DNA from: JACCXE01 sp963718605
GTDB taxonomy: Bacteria; Actinomycetota; Acidimicrobiia; Acidimicrobiales; JACCXE01
DNA: 64,000 bases
NCBI GenBank assembly: GCA_963718605.1
Contig: OY970363.1
Location: forward strand, 248,001 to 312,000
Direction of reading: 5' to 3'
The translations under genes and the position numbers were made by a program. The notes below the pieces were generated by a model. The model did not search any database and had not been told where the DNA came from. It saw only the letters and a list, made by a program, of their open reading frames with translations. The number at the start of each line of letters is the position of its first letter. The first letter of the stretch is position 1. Positions 16,375-24,985 of this stretch are shown piece after piece.

Positions 16375-16790
16375 GTGTCATCCCGTGGCACGCTGGGAGC
16401 CTGGACAATTGCGGGCGACGCCTCCGACGATGAGAGAAATCCCGACGTCCACGATTTCGTCGCTAACTACCTCGCGCTCGGCGCGGAGATTGTCGTGATC
16501 GAACGAGACGGCGAGCTCATCGCTACGGGGACCCTCCTTCCCGATGGCGCCGACAGCGGGCGGCTCGTGCGCATGTCCGTCGCCAACGCGCACCGCCGAC
16601 AGGGGCTGGCACGACGCGTTGTCAATGACTCATCGACCGGGCACGCCACCGGGAGATGTCGGAAGTGCGCGTTCTCACCGACACTCCATGGGTGAGCGCG
16701 GTCGAGCCCTACCGCGCCTGCGGCTTTGTCGAACTGGGCGAAGACGGAACCGACACCCACTTCAGCATGGACCTTCGATCCGCTGAATGA
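16375..16790 (+). pseudogene. GNAT-family N-acetyltransferase, broken by a frameshift
   Basis: The first frame gives a GNAT core: IVVIERDGELIATGTLLPDG and the acetyl-CoA loop LVRMSVANAHRRQGLARRVV. At about 16622-16632 the similarity moves to the next frame, which continues IDRARHREMSEVRVLTD, then WVSAVEPYRACGFVELGEDG and ends at a TGA. One missing base (for example GACTC for GACCTC) explains it. The gene is close to the tRNA-like remnant and may be genuinely decayed, or this may be one of the sequencing-type errors common in the window. The N-terminus is slightly short for the family. Confidence 0.65.
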
Positions 16791-16875
16791 CGATCGTGCC
16801 TGCCACGTATCGCCGAATCGTCAACGCAAGACTAAATGGCGTGCGACCCGCCGAACCTCTGACGAAACTCCCACA

Positions 16876-17037
16876 ATGAGCGCTCCGCTTCACGAAATCC
16901 GCCTCTACGTCGAAACCGATGACGCCGAACTGATCGAACACCTCAGAGATGCGGTCGCCCCACCTCGCTTGTCCGCACGATCCGAGGCCGGATCACGAAT
17001 GCTCCGTTCCCTGGTTCGTGATCTCCTCACCAGCTGA
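16876..17037 (+). CDS. possible small protein (53 aa)
   Basis: A short open frame starts at an ATG and encodes LHEIRLYVETDDAELIEHL followed by a basic C-terminal helix (SRMLRSLVRDLL). The composition is protein-like (alternating acidic helix and strand). There is no clear ribosome binding site and no recognised family. It lies between the broken acetyltransferase and the tRNA-like remnant, so it may be a fragment of island DNA. Low confidence. Confidence 0.35.
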   Translation: MSAPLHEIRLYVETDDAELIEHLRDAVAPPRLSARSEAGSRMLRSLVRDLLTS

Positions 17038-17448
17038 GCAACCTGAGGTTTGGCGCGAGCACCTCAACCGCTGACGGCTGCCACAACCGGCACCGGCGGT
17101 CTCCACGCCGACTGGCCCGCGTGCTGGCATATTGGGTTCGTGAGCCCGAACCCGCTCAACGCGTTTGTTCGTCTCGTGATCGGAAGCTTGCTTTTCGTTC
17201 TGCCGGCCGCGCGATCACTTCGCCGATGGGACGAGTTCCACTCGAGCGGAACGGCTCAACACGTTCCCTACGCTTGACAGGCGGCAGTGAACAGACCATA
17301 GCGGTGCGCGACAAAACGCCATTTGCCTCGAACAACCACCCGTCCACCACCCGCGTGCCATCGTTCGGCGTTGCTCGCCGGGATCCGAATATTCCGCTGA
17401 CCTGCGACAACGGACAACGGCGAACGGCCGGGAAAGGCCTTGAGCAAA
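17038..17448. other. intergenic region at the island edge
   Basis: About 410 bases with no convincing gene. A 45-residue frame starting at the GTG near 17141 carries one hydrophobic stretch (FVRLVIGSLLFVLPAA) and could be a tiny membrane peptide, but it has no ribosome binding site. A small GGCC-hairpin (GGCCGGGAAAGGCC) lies near 17425-17440, just before the tRNA-like remnant. Short frames crossing the remnant on the minus strand are by-products of the tRNA sequence. Confidence 0.4.
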
Positions 17449-17491
17449 CTTAAAATCCCCCAAGTGTGGGTTCGACCCCCACCGAGGGCAC
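17449..17491 (+). repeat. tRNA 3'-half remnant, candidate attachment (att) site
   Basis: The sequence has an anticodon-loop-like CTTAAAA with a 3' stem TCCCC and a 5-nt spacer. A perfect T arm follows (GTGGG, loop TTCGACC, CCCAC), then a 3' acceptor strand CGAGGGC and discriminator A. The matching 5' half (acceptor GCCCTCG, D arm, 5' anticodon stem) is absent, so this is not a functional tRNA. Breaks at the anticodon loop are typical of tyrosine-recombinase integration into tRNA genes. CTTAAAA suggests Leu(UAA), but the short spacer does not fit a type II tRNA, so the identity is unsure. Confidence 0.6.
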
Positions 17492-17504
17492 TCACTCACG
17501 GGCG

Positions 17505-18992
17505 CTACTTTCCGGACGGGCCGATGAAGTTGACTGGTCCCCCGCTAGCACCGCCGGGCGGGGGGCCGAACTCAATGCGGGCGGTGTTGTCGTCACCCTG
17601 GCCGTTGGACGAACTGGTCGCCGAGCCGGGCAGCGCCTGGCTGAGATCAGCGAGCAGAACCTGTTGGCCCGCGCGCAGGCCGGACTTGATCTGCGTCCAT
17701 TCGCGACCAATGACGCCGAGAGTCACCGTGACGACCGACGTCTTGGATCCGTCGACCACGTTCACGGTCGCGCGGTCGCCCTCGACGTGCACGGCGCTCG
17801 TGGGCACTGCGACCGTCGACTCCGCTGACGCCGTGATGATTTCGACCGACGCCACGGTGCCGTTGCGGAGGGCGTCGTCGGCGTCCACGCCAATCGACAC
17901 CGGATACGTCGTGGCGCCGTTGGTCGTGACCGGCGCGCCGATCGCGACCACCTCGCCGCTGAGTCGGCGGCTCGACCCGTCGGGCTTCACGTTGGCGGCC
18001 TGACCCAGCTTCACGTCGGCGAGCTTGTCCACGGCCACGATCGCAGTGACTTCGTAGCCAGCCTGCCCGATGACCTTGACCACCGCAGTTGTGGAACTGG
18101 CGGTCACCGCGTCACCGACGGCGAAGTTCACGGCCTGCACGGTGCCGTCGATCGGGCTGACGATCGTCGCCGCCGCGAGGTTCTGATTCGCGACGGCCAC
18201 ACCGGCCTTGGCCGCGTCGATCGCCTTCTGGAGGGCGGCGAGATCTGCTGCCGACGCTGTGGTGGTGGACGAGGACCCACGCGGCGGATTGGACGACGAC
18301 GACGCCGCCTGACTGATGAGCGCGTCGAGCGTCTGCGACGTGTCGCTCAGGTGCTGCTGCGCACCAGAAGTGTCGCGCTGTGCGTCGAGCACGCCGGCGA
18401 GGGCGGTCCGGCACGCCTCGACCGCCTCCGTGTCCTCGGTGGACCCGTCGGTCGCTCCTGCGCAGACCTGCGCCGCGGAGTCCAAGGCCTCCTGCGCCGC
18501 CTGCAGTTTGGCGTCGACCTCTTGCTGGCCCTCGAGCACTGCCTGGCGGGCTGCGTCGAGTTGGCTGGATGAGTCTGAAGTTTCGTCGGTGGGCGCAGAC
18601 GCAGTCGTGGCGTTGACCAAGGCGAGCTTGGCCTGGTCGAGGGTGGACTGCGCGGCGTTGACTGCGCGTTGCAAGGCCGCGGTGTCGAGGGTCGCCAGCG
18701 TCTGACCACGGGTCACGGTGGCTCCGGAAGTGACCGCGACCGACGCCACGGTGCCGGCCACGGGAAACCCGACCGCGGCGGCCGAGACGGGTTCGATGAT
18801 GCCCACTTCGTTCAGGGACTTCGTAACGCTCCTGGTGGTCGCGGCCGCAAGCCGAAGCGCGCCCGCTGGGCCCGTGCCGCTCGTGACGACTCCGAATACC
18901 GCTACCGCGGCAAGCGTGAGCGCGCCGCCGGAACGCACGATCACATTACGACGGCCGCGCGTCGCCCTCAGCGGCGGTAAAGGTTCAAGCAT
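17505..18992 (-). CDS. HlyD/MacA-type periplasmic adaptor protein
   Basis: 495 aa with an N-terminal membrane anchor (about 22-48). A lipoyl-like half follows (VAGTVASVAVTSGATVTRGQTL), then a long alpha-helical hairpin (about 110-235, Ala/Gln-rich), the second lipoyl half (ATIVSPIDGTVQAVNFAVGD), and beta-barrel/MP domains (GLRAGQQVLLADL). Adaptors of this type work with a MacB-like ABC transporter. It is the last gene of a five-gene leftward operon and abuts the permease gene. The C-terminal tail is Gly/Pro-rich. The substrate is unknown. Confidence 0.85.
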   Translation of the reverse strand: MLEPLPPLRATRGRRNVIVRSGGALTLAAVAVFGVVTSGTGPAGALRLAAATTRSVTKSLNEVGIIEPVSAAAVGFPVAGTVASVAVTSGATVTRGQTLATLDTAALQRAVNAAQSTLDQAKLALVNATTASAPTDETSDSSSQLDAARQAVLEGQQEVDAKLQAAQEALDSAAQVCAGATDGSTEDTEAVEACRTALAGVLDAQRDTSGAQQHLSDTSQTLDALISQAASSSSNPPRGSSSTTTASAADLAALQKAIDAAKAGVAVANQNLAAATIVSPIDGTVQAVNFAVGDAVTASSTTAVVKVIGQAGYEVTAIVAVDKLADVKLGQAANVKPDGSSRRLSGEVVAIGAPVTTNGATTYPVSIGVDADDALRNGTVASVEIITASAESTVAVPTSAVHVEGDRATVNVVDGSKTSVVTVTLGVIGREWTQIKSGLRAGQQVLLADLSQALPGSATSSSNGQGDDNTARIEFGPPPGGASGGPVNFIGPSGK

Positions 18993-20227
18993 TATTCACT
19001 CCTCAAAGCGTCAATCGGCGCGAGGCGTGACGCGCGCGAGGCGGGATACACCCCGAACAACACGCCGACACCGATCGCCATGACAACCGACAGCACCGAC
19101 GGCCCGACGGACAGCAGCACGCGGTTGCCGGTGGCGTGCGGCAGCACGAACACGCCGAGGCCGCCGACGGCGACGCCGAGCATCCCGCCCGCCAGGCCGA
19201 GTACCGACGCCTCGACCAGGAACTGCCGGCGGATCAGCGAGGGCCGGGCACCCAGCGCCTTGCGTAAACCGATCTCGCGGATCCGCTCCGTGACCGACAC
19301 CAGCATGATGTTCATCACGCCGATACCGCCGACGAGCAGCGAGATCACCGCAATGCCGGCGAGCATGACGGTCATCGTCTTGTCGACCGACGACGCCGCC
19401 GTGAGGATCGACTGCTGCGTCGCGATCGAGAAGTCGGCCGACGTCGACGCCGTGATGTTGTGCACGTTCAGCAGCAGCGCGTTCGCCTCCTGGTACGCGG
19501 CGGCCAGGGTCTTGGACGAAGTGGCCTTCACGTAGATCTCGCTCACCTTGTTGCGATCCGCTCCACCGATGAGGCGTTGCGAATACGTCGACAGGGGCAC
19601 GACGGCCAAGTCGTTGTTCGCCGCGTCGTCCGACGAGCTCAGTTCTTCCAATACACCGACCACTCGCAGCGCGGCGCCGTTGTAGATGACGTCCTGGCCC
19701 ACGGCGCGCTCGGCCACGTTGAACAGCTGCTCGGCCGTCTCCGGTCCCAGCACGACAACTTTCGCGGCGGACGCTTCGTCGGCCGCGGTGATGAACCGGC
19801 CCGACGTGACGTCGCGCGACCGCACCGTCTTCCACGTCGGCGTCGTGCCCGTGAGCGTGGTCGTCCAGTTGGTGGTGCCGTAGGTCAGCGAGACGGACTC
19901 GGTGCTCACCGGCGCGACGGCGGCGATATCGGGCGCCACCGTCGGATTGGCGAGGGCGTCGGCGTCGTCGCGCGTCAACGTCGATGCCGATCCGAACCCG
20001 CCGCGTATCCCGGAACTGCTCGTGGAACTCCCTGGCGAGATCACGAGCAGGTTGGTGCCGAGCTCGTTGATCTGGTCGCGGACATCGGCCTTCGCGCCAT
20101 TACCGAGCCCGACGGTGAGCGTCACGGCCGTAATGCCAATGAGGATGCCGAACACGGTGAGCGCCGAACGCAGGCGATGGGTGCGCACCGCTTCGGTCGC
20201 GGCGCGCAACGTCTCGCGCCACGTCAC
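18992..20227 (-). CDS. MacB-like ABC transporter permease (FtsX fold)
   Basis: 411 aa. It has an N-terminal transmembrane helix (about 20-40, SALTVFGILIGITAVTLTVG), a large extracytoplasmic MacB_PCD-like domain (about 45-280), and three C-terminal helices in an FtsX unit (TVMLAGIAVISLLVGGIGVM; REIGLRKALGARPSLIRRQF; FGVYPASRASRLAPIDALR). These are the hallmarks of MacB permeases, which use mechanotransmission rather than classical transport. The ATPase is encoded separately just upstream with a 4-nt overlap. Together with the adaptors it should export a compound or act on the envelope. Confidence 0.9.
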   Translation of the reverse strand: MTWRETLRAATEAVRTHRLRSALTVFGILIGITAVTLTVGLGNGAKADVRDQINELGTNLLVISPGSSTSSSGIRGGFGSASTLTRDDADALANPTVAPDIAAVAPVSTESVSLTYGTTNWTTTLTGTTPTWKTVRSRDVTSGRFITAADEASAAKVVVLGPETAEQLFNVAERAVGQDVIYNGAALRVVGVLEELSSSDDAANNDLAVVPLSTYSQRLIGGADRNKVSEIYVKATSSKTLAAAYQEANALLLNVHNITASTSADFSIATQQSILTAASSVDKTMTVMLAGIAVISLLVGGIGVMNIMLVSVTERIREIGLRKALGARPSLIRRQFLVEASVLGLAGGMLGVAVGGLGVFVLPHATGNRVLLSVGPSVLSVVMAIGVGVLFGVYPASRASRLAPIDALRSE

Positions 20228-20898
20228 GACGCGTCCGCCAAGACACCGTCGTGGATCTGCAGGATTCGGTCGGCTTCGGCGGCGACCTCCGGCTCATGGG
20301 TAATGAGCACGATGGTGCGACCGTCGGCGTGGAGTTCCTTCAGCAGGCCCAGCACGTCTCGGCTGGACACGGAGTCGAGGTTGCCCGTCGGTTCGTCGGC
20401 CAGGATCAGGTCGGGCGCCGTCACCAGTGCGCGCGCGATCGCGACGCGTTGCTGCTGGCCGCCGGACAGTTCGCCCGGGCGGTGCTTGGCCCGGTCGGAA
20501 AGGCCGACCATTTCGAGCGCGATCGCTGACCGGTGATGCCGTTCGTCGGGGCTCATGCCGGCGTAGACCAGCGGCAGCTCCACGTTGCGCGCCGCGCTCA
20601 TGTACGGCAGCAGGTTGAACTGCTGGAACACGAAGCCGATGTGCCGGTTGCGCAGCTCGGCCAGCCGGTTTTCGTCGAGGGAGGAAACGTCCTCGCCGGC
20701 GAGGAAGAACTGACCACTCGTCGGGACGTCAAGGCAGCCGAGGATGTGCATCAGCGTCGACTTGCCCGAGCCGGACGGACCAATGATCGCGACGAACTCG
20801 CCGCTGTCGATCTCGAGGTCGACGTCGCGGAGCGCGTCGACTGACAACTCGCCTGAGCGGTACGTCTTGTTGACGCGGTGCAACGTGAGAACGGTCAC
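20224..20898 (-). CDS. MacB-type ABC transporter ATP-binding protein
   Basis: The 224-aa length is standard for LolD/MacB-like ATPases. Motifs: Walker A GPSGSGKST (about 40-48), Q-loop FVFQQFNLLP, signature LSGGQQQRVAIARAL, Walker B LILADEPTGNLDS and switch histidine LITHEPEVA. It powers the FtsX-type permease encoded next. The gene overlaps both neighbours by 4 nt, so the operon order is DUF5666-like protein, adaptor, ATPase, permease, adaptor. Confidence 0.93.
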   Translation of the reverse strand: MTVLTLHRVNKTYRSGELSVDALRDVDLEIDSGEFVAIIGPSGSGKSTLMHILGCLDVPTSGQFFLAGEDVSSLDENRLAELRNRHIGFVFQQFNLLPYMSAARNVELPLVYAGMSPDERHHRSAIALEMVGLSDRAKHRPGELSGGQQQRVAIARALVTAPDLILADEPTGNLDSVSSRDVLGLLKELHADGRTIVLITHEPEVAAEADRILQIHDGVLADAS

Positions 20899-22175
20899 TT
20901 GCCGCTCACCGCCGCGCCGTTGCCGCGGGTCAGGTTGGCGAAGTTCGGCAGGTCGATCACGACTTGCTCGCCTTCCCGCAAGCCGTTCGTGACCTGGATC
21001 ATCGAGCCCGAAGTCATCCCCGTCGTCACGGTGCGGGTCTCGTCCTTGCCTGCGGCGTTGCGCACCTTGACGGTGGACTGGGTGCCGTCGTTCGTGACCG
21101 CATTGACCGGAACCTGGACCGCGTCCTTGATCTCGCTGATCGTGATGTCGACCTTGACCGTCGCACCGACGTTGAACGAACCACTGCTGTCGGTGAACGT
21201 CACCTTGACCGGGTAGGACGCGACACCCGACGACGCGTCCGCCACCGAGCTGACCGAGTCGACGGAGCCGTCCGTCGTCGCCGCGTTCGACGCCGTGGGC
21301 GTTGTCGTCGCGGTCGAGTTCTCGCTGTCCGCCGCCGCCGCCTTCGCGTTCGCCGCCGCGTTCGGTCCACCGGACACGAACAACTTGGGACCGAAGTCGC
21401 CGAAGCGTCCATTGCTCGCGGCCGCCGTGGACAGCGCGATCTTGGCTACCTGGCCGGCGGCGATGCTCCCGATGTCGGACGAGTCGAATCCGAGACTGAC
21501 CGTGTAGCTATTCAGGCTGATCAGCGACACGGCCGCCGTCGAGGCGTTGCCGTTGCCGCCGAGGTTGTTGTTCGTACGACCGGATCCGCTGTTCGAACCC
21601 GTCGGTGATGTGGCACCGGTGCCGTCTGATGACAGCTTGTCGCCCACCGTCACGCCGATCGACACGATCTTGGCGTTGTAGGGCGCGATCAGATTCGCTC
21701 CGGCGAGGTTCGTATTCGCCTGATCGAGCCCGTCCTGCGCGGTGGTGACATTCGACCGATCAGCGGCAAGCCGACTGGCCGACGCGCCGCTGGCGGTGTC
21801 GTCGGCCAAAGTCGCCTTCGCGTCGGCAACCCGCGACGCCGCGTCGGCGACCGCCTGGCGCAAGGCGGGCGAGTCCATGGTCGCGAGCACGTCACCTTTG
21901 TTGACCGACTGGCCCGCCTTGACGTTGACCGCCGTCACGGTGCCGGCGGCCGCGAACTTCAGGTCGTCACTGTCGGTCGCGGCGACTGTTCCCTGCGCCG
22001 ACACGGTCTTGGCGATGGTGCCCACGGTGACGTCGACGACCTGCTCGGTCGGCAACGTGGCCGTGGCCGGATCGCCTTGTGATTGGTATGCGAACCAAGC
22101 GCCGAAGACCATCATCGCCGCAACCGGCATAACGACGAACGGCTTCTTCACGAGCGTTGCGAGCCGGTTCCTCAC
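20895..22175 (-). CDS. RND/MacA-type periplasmic adaptor protein
   Basis: 426 aa with an N-terminal membrane anchor (about 11-30). The lipoyl halves are seen in AAAGTVTAVNVKAGQSVNKGDVL and ANLIAPYNAKIVSIGVTVGD, flanking a short helical hairpin (about 105-155). A Ser/Gly/Asn-rich insertion and a Thr/Ala-rich stretch (about 275-315) are unusual and look like flexible linkers. The C-terminal barrel ends in TNGLREGEQVVIDLP. It is the second adaptor of the operon, in addition to the 495-aa one, and the two are clearly diverged. Confidence 0.85.
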   Translation of the reverse strand: MRNRLATLVKKPFVVMPVAAMMVFGAWFAYQSQGDPATATLPTEQVVDVTVGTIAKTVSAQGTVAATDSDDLKFAAAGTVTAVNVKAGQSVNKGDVLATMDSPALRQAVADAASRVADAKATLADDTASGASASRLAADRSNVTTAQDGLDQANTNLAGANLIAPYNAKIVSIGVTVGDKLSSDGTGATSPTGSNSGSGRTNNNLGGNGNASTAAVSLISLNSYTVSLGFDSSDIGSIAAGQVAKIALSTAAASNGRFGDFGPKLFVSGGPNAAANAKAAAADSENSTATTTPTASNAATTDGSVDSVSSVADASSGVASYPVKVTFTDSSGSFNVGATVKVDITISEIKDAVQVPVNAVTNDGTQSTVKVRNAAGKDETRTVTTGMTSGSMIQVTNGLREGEQVVIDLPNFANLTRGNGAAVSGK

Positions 22176-22957
22176 GGCCCGTTCCCTCCAAAAATGACGC
22201 CGGGGCCTTGGTCACCCTTCGTGACTTCCGTCGCGGCAACCGTGCCGTCCGTGGCGGTGCCCATGACGCGGACGGTGTCGCCGACCTTGAGATCCTTGAA
22301 CGCGATTTTCTTGTTCACCGTGACGGTTGTGGTCGCGGTTGTCTTGACCGTGGTCGTTGTGCCATCCGGCACGGACAGCGTGAGCACGCCGTCCGTGATG
22401 CTCTTGATCTCGCCGACTGTGAAGTTGCCCGCGGCGTTGGGGCCGCCCTGCTGGTTGAAGCCAGGGCCGTTGCCGTTCGTGATGGCGCCGGGGGGTGGTG
22501 CGCCGATGGGAGCGTCGCTGGCGCCGCGGCTGCTCGTAGCGCGGTTCGCGCGCAACTCGGCCTGGGACAGGCGGGTCGCGGTGAGTACCCCGTCGGTCGT
22601 GGTGCCGCTCGCCAGGACGGTGTCACCCACCTTGAGGTCCGACACCGCACCCGAGACCGCCTCGGTATACGCCGTCGACTTCGAGGTCGTGACGTTCACG
22701 TCTGCGACCTTGAACGTCGAACCCTTGATCGAAGTGACCTTGCCTTGAGTTGGTCGCACGAAGCCGGTGCCTTGCGTACCGACGGCCTGCGCAGGAGCGG
22801 GCTTGTCGAGCACCTTCACACCCAGGACCCCCGCTACGAGCGCGACAACGGCAACGACCGAGGCGATGGCCCACGTCTTGCCCGCGTTCGACGGTGGTGG
22901 AGTCGGAGTCGGAGTCGGAGTCGGAATTTCCACGTCTGGAACGGTTTCGGTGTCCAC
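22172..22957 (-). CDS. membrane protein with two DUF5666-like domains
   Basis: 261 aa. A short cytosolic tail contains the (PT)n run, one transmembrane helix spans about 28-50 (TWAIASVVAVVALVAGVLGV), and two beta-barrel modules of DUF5666 type lie outside. Each has the pattern G-V-x-S/I, then LKVGDTVLASGT or LKVGDTVRVMGT. A Gly/Asn/Pro-rich linker joins them. It is the first gene of the MacAB-like operon and overlaps the adaptor gene. It may bind the exported ligand or peptidoglycan, but its role is unknown. It is transcribed away from hemE. Confidence 0.7.
   Translation of the reverse strand: MDTETVPDVEIPTPTPTPTPPPSNAGKTWAIASVVAVVALVAGVLGVKVLDKPAPAQAVGTQGTGFVRPTQGKVTSIKGSTFKVADVNVTTSKSTAYTEAVSGAVSDLKVGDTVLASGTTTDGVLTATRLSQAELRANRATSSRGASDAPIGAPPPGAITNGNGPGFNQQGGPNAAGNFTVGEIKSITDGVLTLSVPDGTTTTVKTTATTTVTVNKKIAFKDLKVGDTVRVMGTATDGTVAATEVTKGDQGPGVIFGGNGP
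22899..22925. repeat. GGAGTC hexanucleotide repeat (four units)
   Basis: Four perfect tandem copies of GGAGTC plus a partial fifth lie inside the DUF5666-like gene and encode its Pro-Thr run on the minus strand. The 6-bp unit keeps frame, so copy-number change would alter only linker length. Confidence 0.85.
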
Positions 22958-23045
22958 GGTGCGACACGTTGACGGCCAAATCTCGGGGTCACCTGTGAGT
23001 GCGCTGCGGGGTTTCTAAGGAGGCGCCGGTACGATCACGGCCGCC

Positions 23046-24083
23046 GTGAACGATTCCTTTCTCCGCGCTTGCCGCCGCGAGTCCGCCGACCGCATCCCCG
23101 TTTGGTTCATGCGCCAAGCCGGGCGATGCCTGCCCGAATACCGCGCCGTGCGCGCCGAACACGAGATGTTCGACGTGATGCACAGCGCCGAACTCACCGC
23201 GCTCGTGACGCAGCAACCGGTGAAACGGTTCGGCGTCGACGCCGCCGTGATTTTCTCCGACATCGTGGCCCCGCTCCAGGCCGCGGGCGTCGACGTGAAG
23301 TTGGTAGCCGAGGTCGGGCCGGTGTTCGCGGACCCGATCCGCACCGCGGCCGACGTGGCCGCTTTGCCGCGGTTGGGCGATCCGTCCTCGTCGATGGCCG
23401 GCCTGTTGGGCGGCATCGCGCAAGTAGCCGAGGCCGACGAGGTGCCCGTGATCGGTTTTTGCGGCGGGCCGTTCACGCTGGCGAGCTACCTGGTCGAGGG
23501 TGGACCTTCACGCGACTACGCCAAGACCAAGGCGCTCATGCACGGCTCGCCAGACGTGTGGGACGCATTGATGGACGTCCTCGCCGACATCACCACCACC
23601 AGCCTGCTCGCACAAATCGACGCCGGCGCGTCCGCCGTCCAGATCTTCGACAGCTGGGTCGGCGCCCTCGATCCGGACACCTACCGCCGCTACGCGCTGC
23701 CGGCAACTGCGTCGGTGCTGCAGGCCGTGGCGTCGCGCGGCGTGCCCCGCATCGTGTTCGGCGTGTCGACCGGCGAGTTGCTGACGCTGTTCGCGGAGGC
23801 CGGCGCCGACGTGGTCGGCGTCGACTGGCGCGTTCCGCTCGACTTGGCCCGCGCCCGACTCGGCCCGAACGTCGCCGTGCAGGGCAACCTCGACCCGGCG
23901 ATCTGTCTGGCCGGTTGGCCGGCGGTCGAGGCGGGCGCGCGGGCTGTGCTCGACGCCGCCGGCTCGGCTCCCGGCCACGTGTTCAACCTGGGCTGGGGCG
24001 TGATGCCGTCCACCGACCCGGACGTGCTGACCCAACTCGTCGAGTGGGTGCATCGGCAAGCGCCACCGACCGACGCGCCATGA
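23046..24083 (+). CDS. hemE: uroporphyrinogen III decarboxylase
   Basis: 345 aa, normal length. The N-terminal signature RIPVWFMRQAGRCLPEYR carries the substrate-binding arginines, and VIFSDIVAPL carries the catalytic aspartate. The second signature GFCGGPFTLASYLVEGG and the late FNLGWGV are also present. It converts uroporphyrinogen III to coproporphyrinogen III. It starts the hemE-hemH-hemG cluster, with ATGA overlap to hemH. It is divergent from the export operon, with about 90 bases between. Confidence 0.96.
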   Translation: MNDSFLRACRRESADRIPVWFMRQAGRCLPEYRAVRAEHEMFDVMHSAELTALVTQQPVKRFGVDAAVIFSDIVAPLQAAGVDVKLVAEVGPVFADPIRTAADVAALPRLGDPSSSMAGLLGGIAQVAEADEVPVIGFCGGPFTLASYLVEGGPSRDYAKTKALMHGSPDVWDALMDVLADITTTSLLAQIDAGASAVQIFDSWVGALDPDTYRRYALPATASVLQAVASRGVPRIVFGVSTGELLTLFAEAGADVVGVDWRVPLDLARARLGPNVAVQGNLDPAICLAGWPAVEAGARAVLDAAGSAPGHVFNLGWGVMPSTDPDVLTQLVEWVHRQAPPTDAP

Positions 24084-24985
24084 CTCTTGGTGTGTTGGTG
24101 CTGGCCCACGGCACCCCGGCGCGGCCCGAGGACATCGAGGCCTTCTACACGGCCATCCGCCGCGGCCGGCCGCCGACTTCGGAAGAACTGTCGGAACTGA
24201 CGCGCCGCTACGACGCGATCGGCGGCCTGTCGCCGTTCGCCGGGCGCACCACCGCGCAGGTGGACGGCCTGCGCGCCGCGCTGGATCCTGCAGAGTTCGA
24301 AGTACGGCTCGGGCAGAAGTTTGCCGCGCCGTTCATTCCCGACGCCGTTGACGAACTGATCGCATCCGGCGTTGATCGCATCGTCGGCATCGTGCTCGCA
24401 CCGCACTACGCGCCACCCAGCGTCGGTGACTACGCGAAGCGCGCCCGTGACGCCGTCGCCGATCGCGTCGCGATCGACGTGCTCGCGTCGTGGCACAACG
24501 AGCCCGCCCTCATCGAACTGCTCGCCGCACGAGTGCGCGACGCCTGGATCGACGGTGCGGTGCTCATTGTCACGGCCCACAGCCTTCCGCTGGCCGCCGT
24601 CGGCGACGACACGACCTACGGCGACGCGCTCGAAGAGACGGCGCGCCTCGTGGCGCGGGCGACGAACATCACGAACTACCGCGTGGCATGGCAAAGCGCG
24701 GGTGCCAGCGGCGGCGCGTGGCTCGACCCGTCGCTGCTCGAAACCATTCGCGAGGAGGCGGCCGAGGGCGCTACCGCCGTAGTCGTATGCGCCGCCGGTT
24801 TCGTAAGCGAGCACCTTGAGATCGCGTATGACCTCGACATCGAAGCCAAAGCCGTGGCCGATGAGGAAGGCGTCGCGTTCGCGCGCACCCGCTCACTCGA
24901 CGATGACCCGGCGTTCTGTGCGCTGCTCGCCGACCTCGTGACGCGCGCCGCCGCCGGCGTAGTTCCACCACCTCTGGTTCCGTGA
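24080..24985 (+). CDS. hemH: ferrochelatase (coproporphyrin-type)
   Basis: 301 aa. Landmarks are VLVLAHGTP at the N-terminus, the iron-site histidine region IVLAPHYAPPSVGDY, TAHSLP with its conserved His, and the Glu-containing VSEHLEIAYDLDIEA near the end. In actinobacteria this enzyme inserts iron into coproporphyrin III (CpfC). The ATG overlaps the hemE stop, and its own stop overlaps the hemG start. A longer open frame covering hemE in another register is only a shadow of codon bias. Confidence 0.93.
   Translation: MTLGVLVLAHGTPARPEDIEAFYTAIRRGRPPTSEELSELTRRYDAIGGLSPFAGRTTAQVDGLRAALDPAEFEVRLGQKFAAPFIPDAVDELIASGVDRIVGIVLAPHYAPPSVGDYAKRARDAVADRVAIDVLASWHNEPALIELLAARVRDAWIDGAVLIVTAHSLPLAAVGDDTTYGDALEETARLVARATNITNYRVAWQSAGASGGAWLDPSLLETIREEAAEGATAVVVCAAGFVSEHLEIAYDLDIEAKAVADEEGVAFARTRSLDDDPAFCALLADLVTRAAAGVVPPPLVP

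Noticed and set aside
17370..17491. A complete tRNA gene
   Set aside because: No 5' acceptor strand, D arm or 5' anticodon stem precedes the T arm, so only a 3' half is present.
17215..17499. Minus-strand frames crossing the tRNA remnant (for example one opening with SECPRWGSNPHLGDF)
   Set aside because: The protein-like opening is simply the antisense reading of the tRNA 3' half; there is no ribosome binding site and no similarity beyond it.
22899..22925. Hexanucleotide repeat as a phase-variation switch
   Set aside because: The 6-bp unit keeps the reading frame, so copy changes would not turn the gene on or off.
23069..24079. Plus-strand frame upstream of hemH in the same register
   Set aside because: The residues are Arg-rich and lie over hemE in another frame; the real hemH starts at the ATG overlapping the hemE stop.
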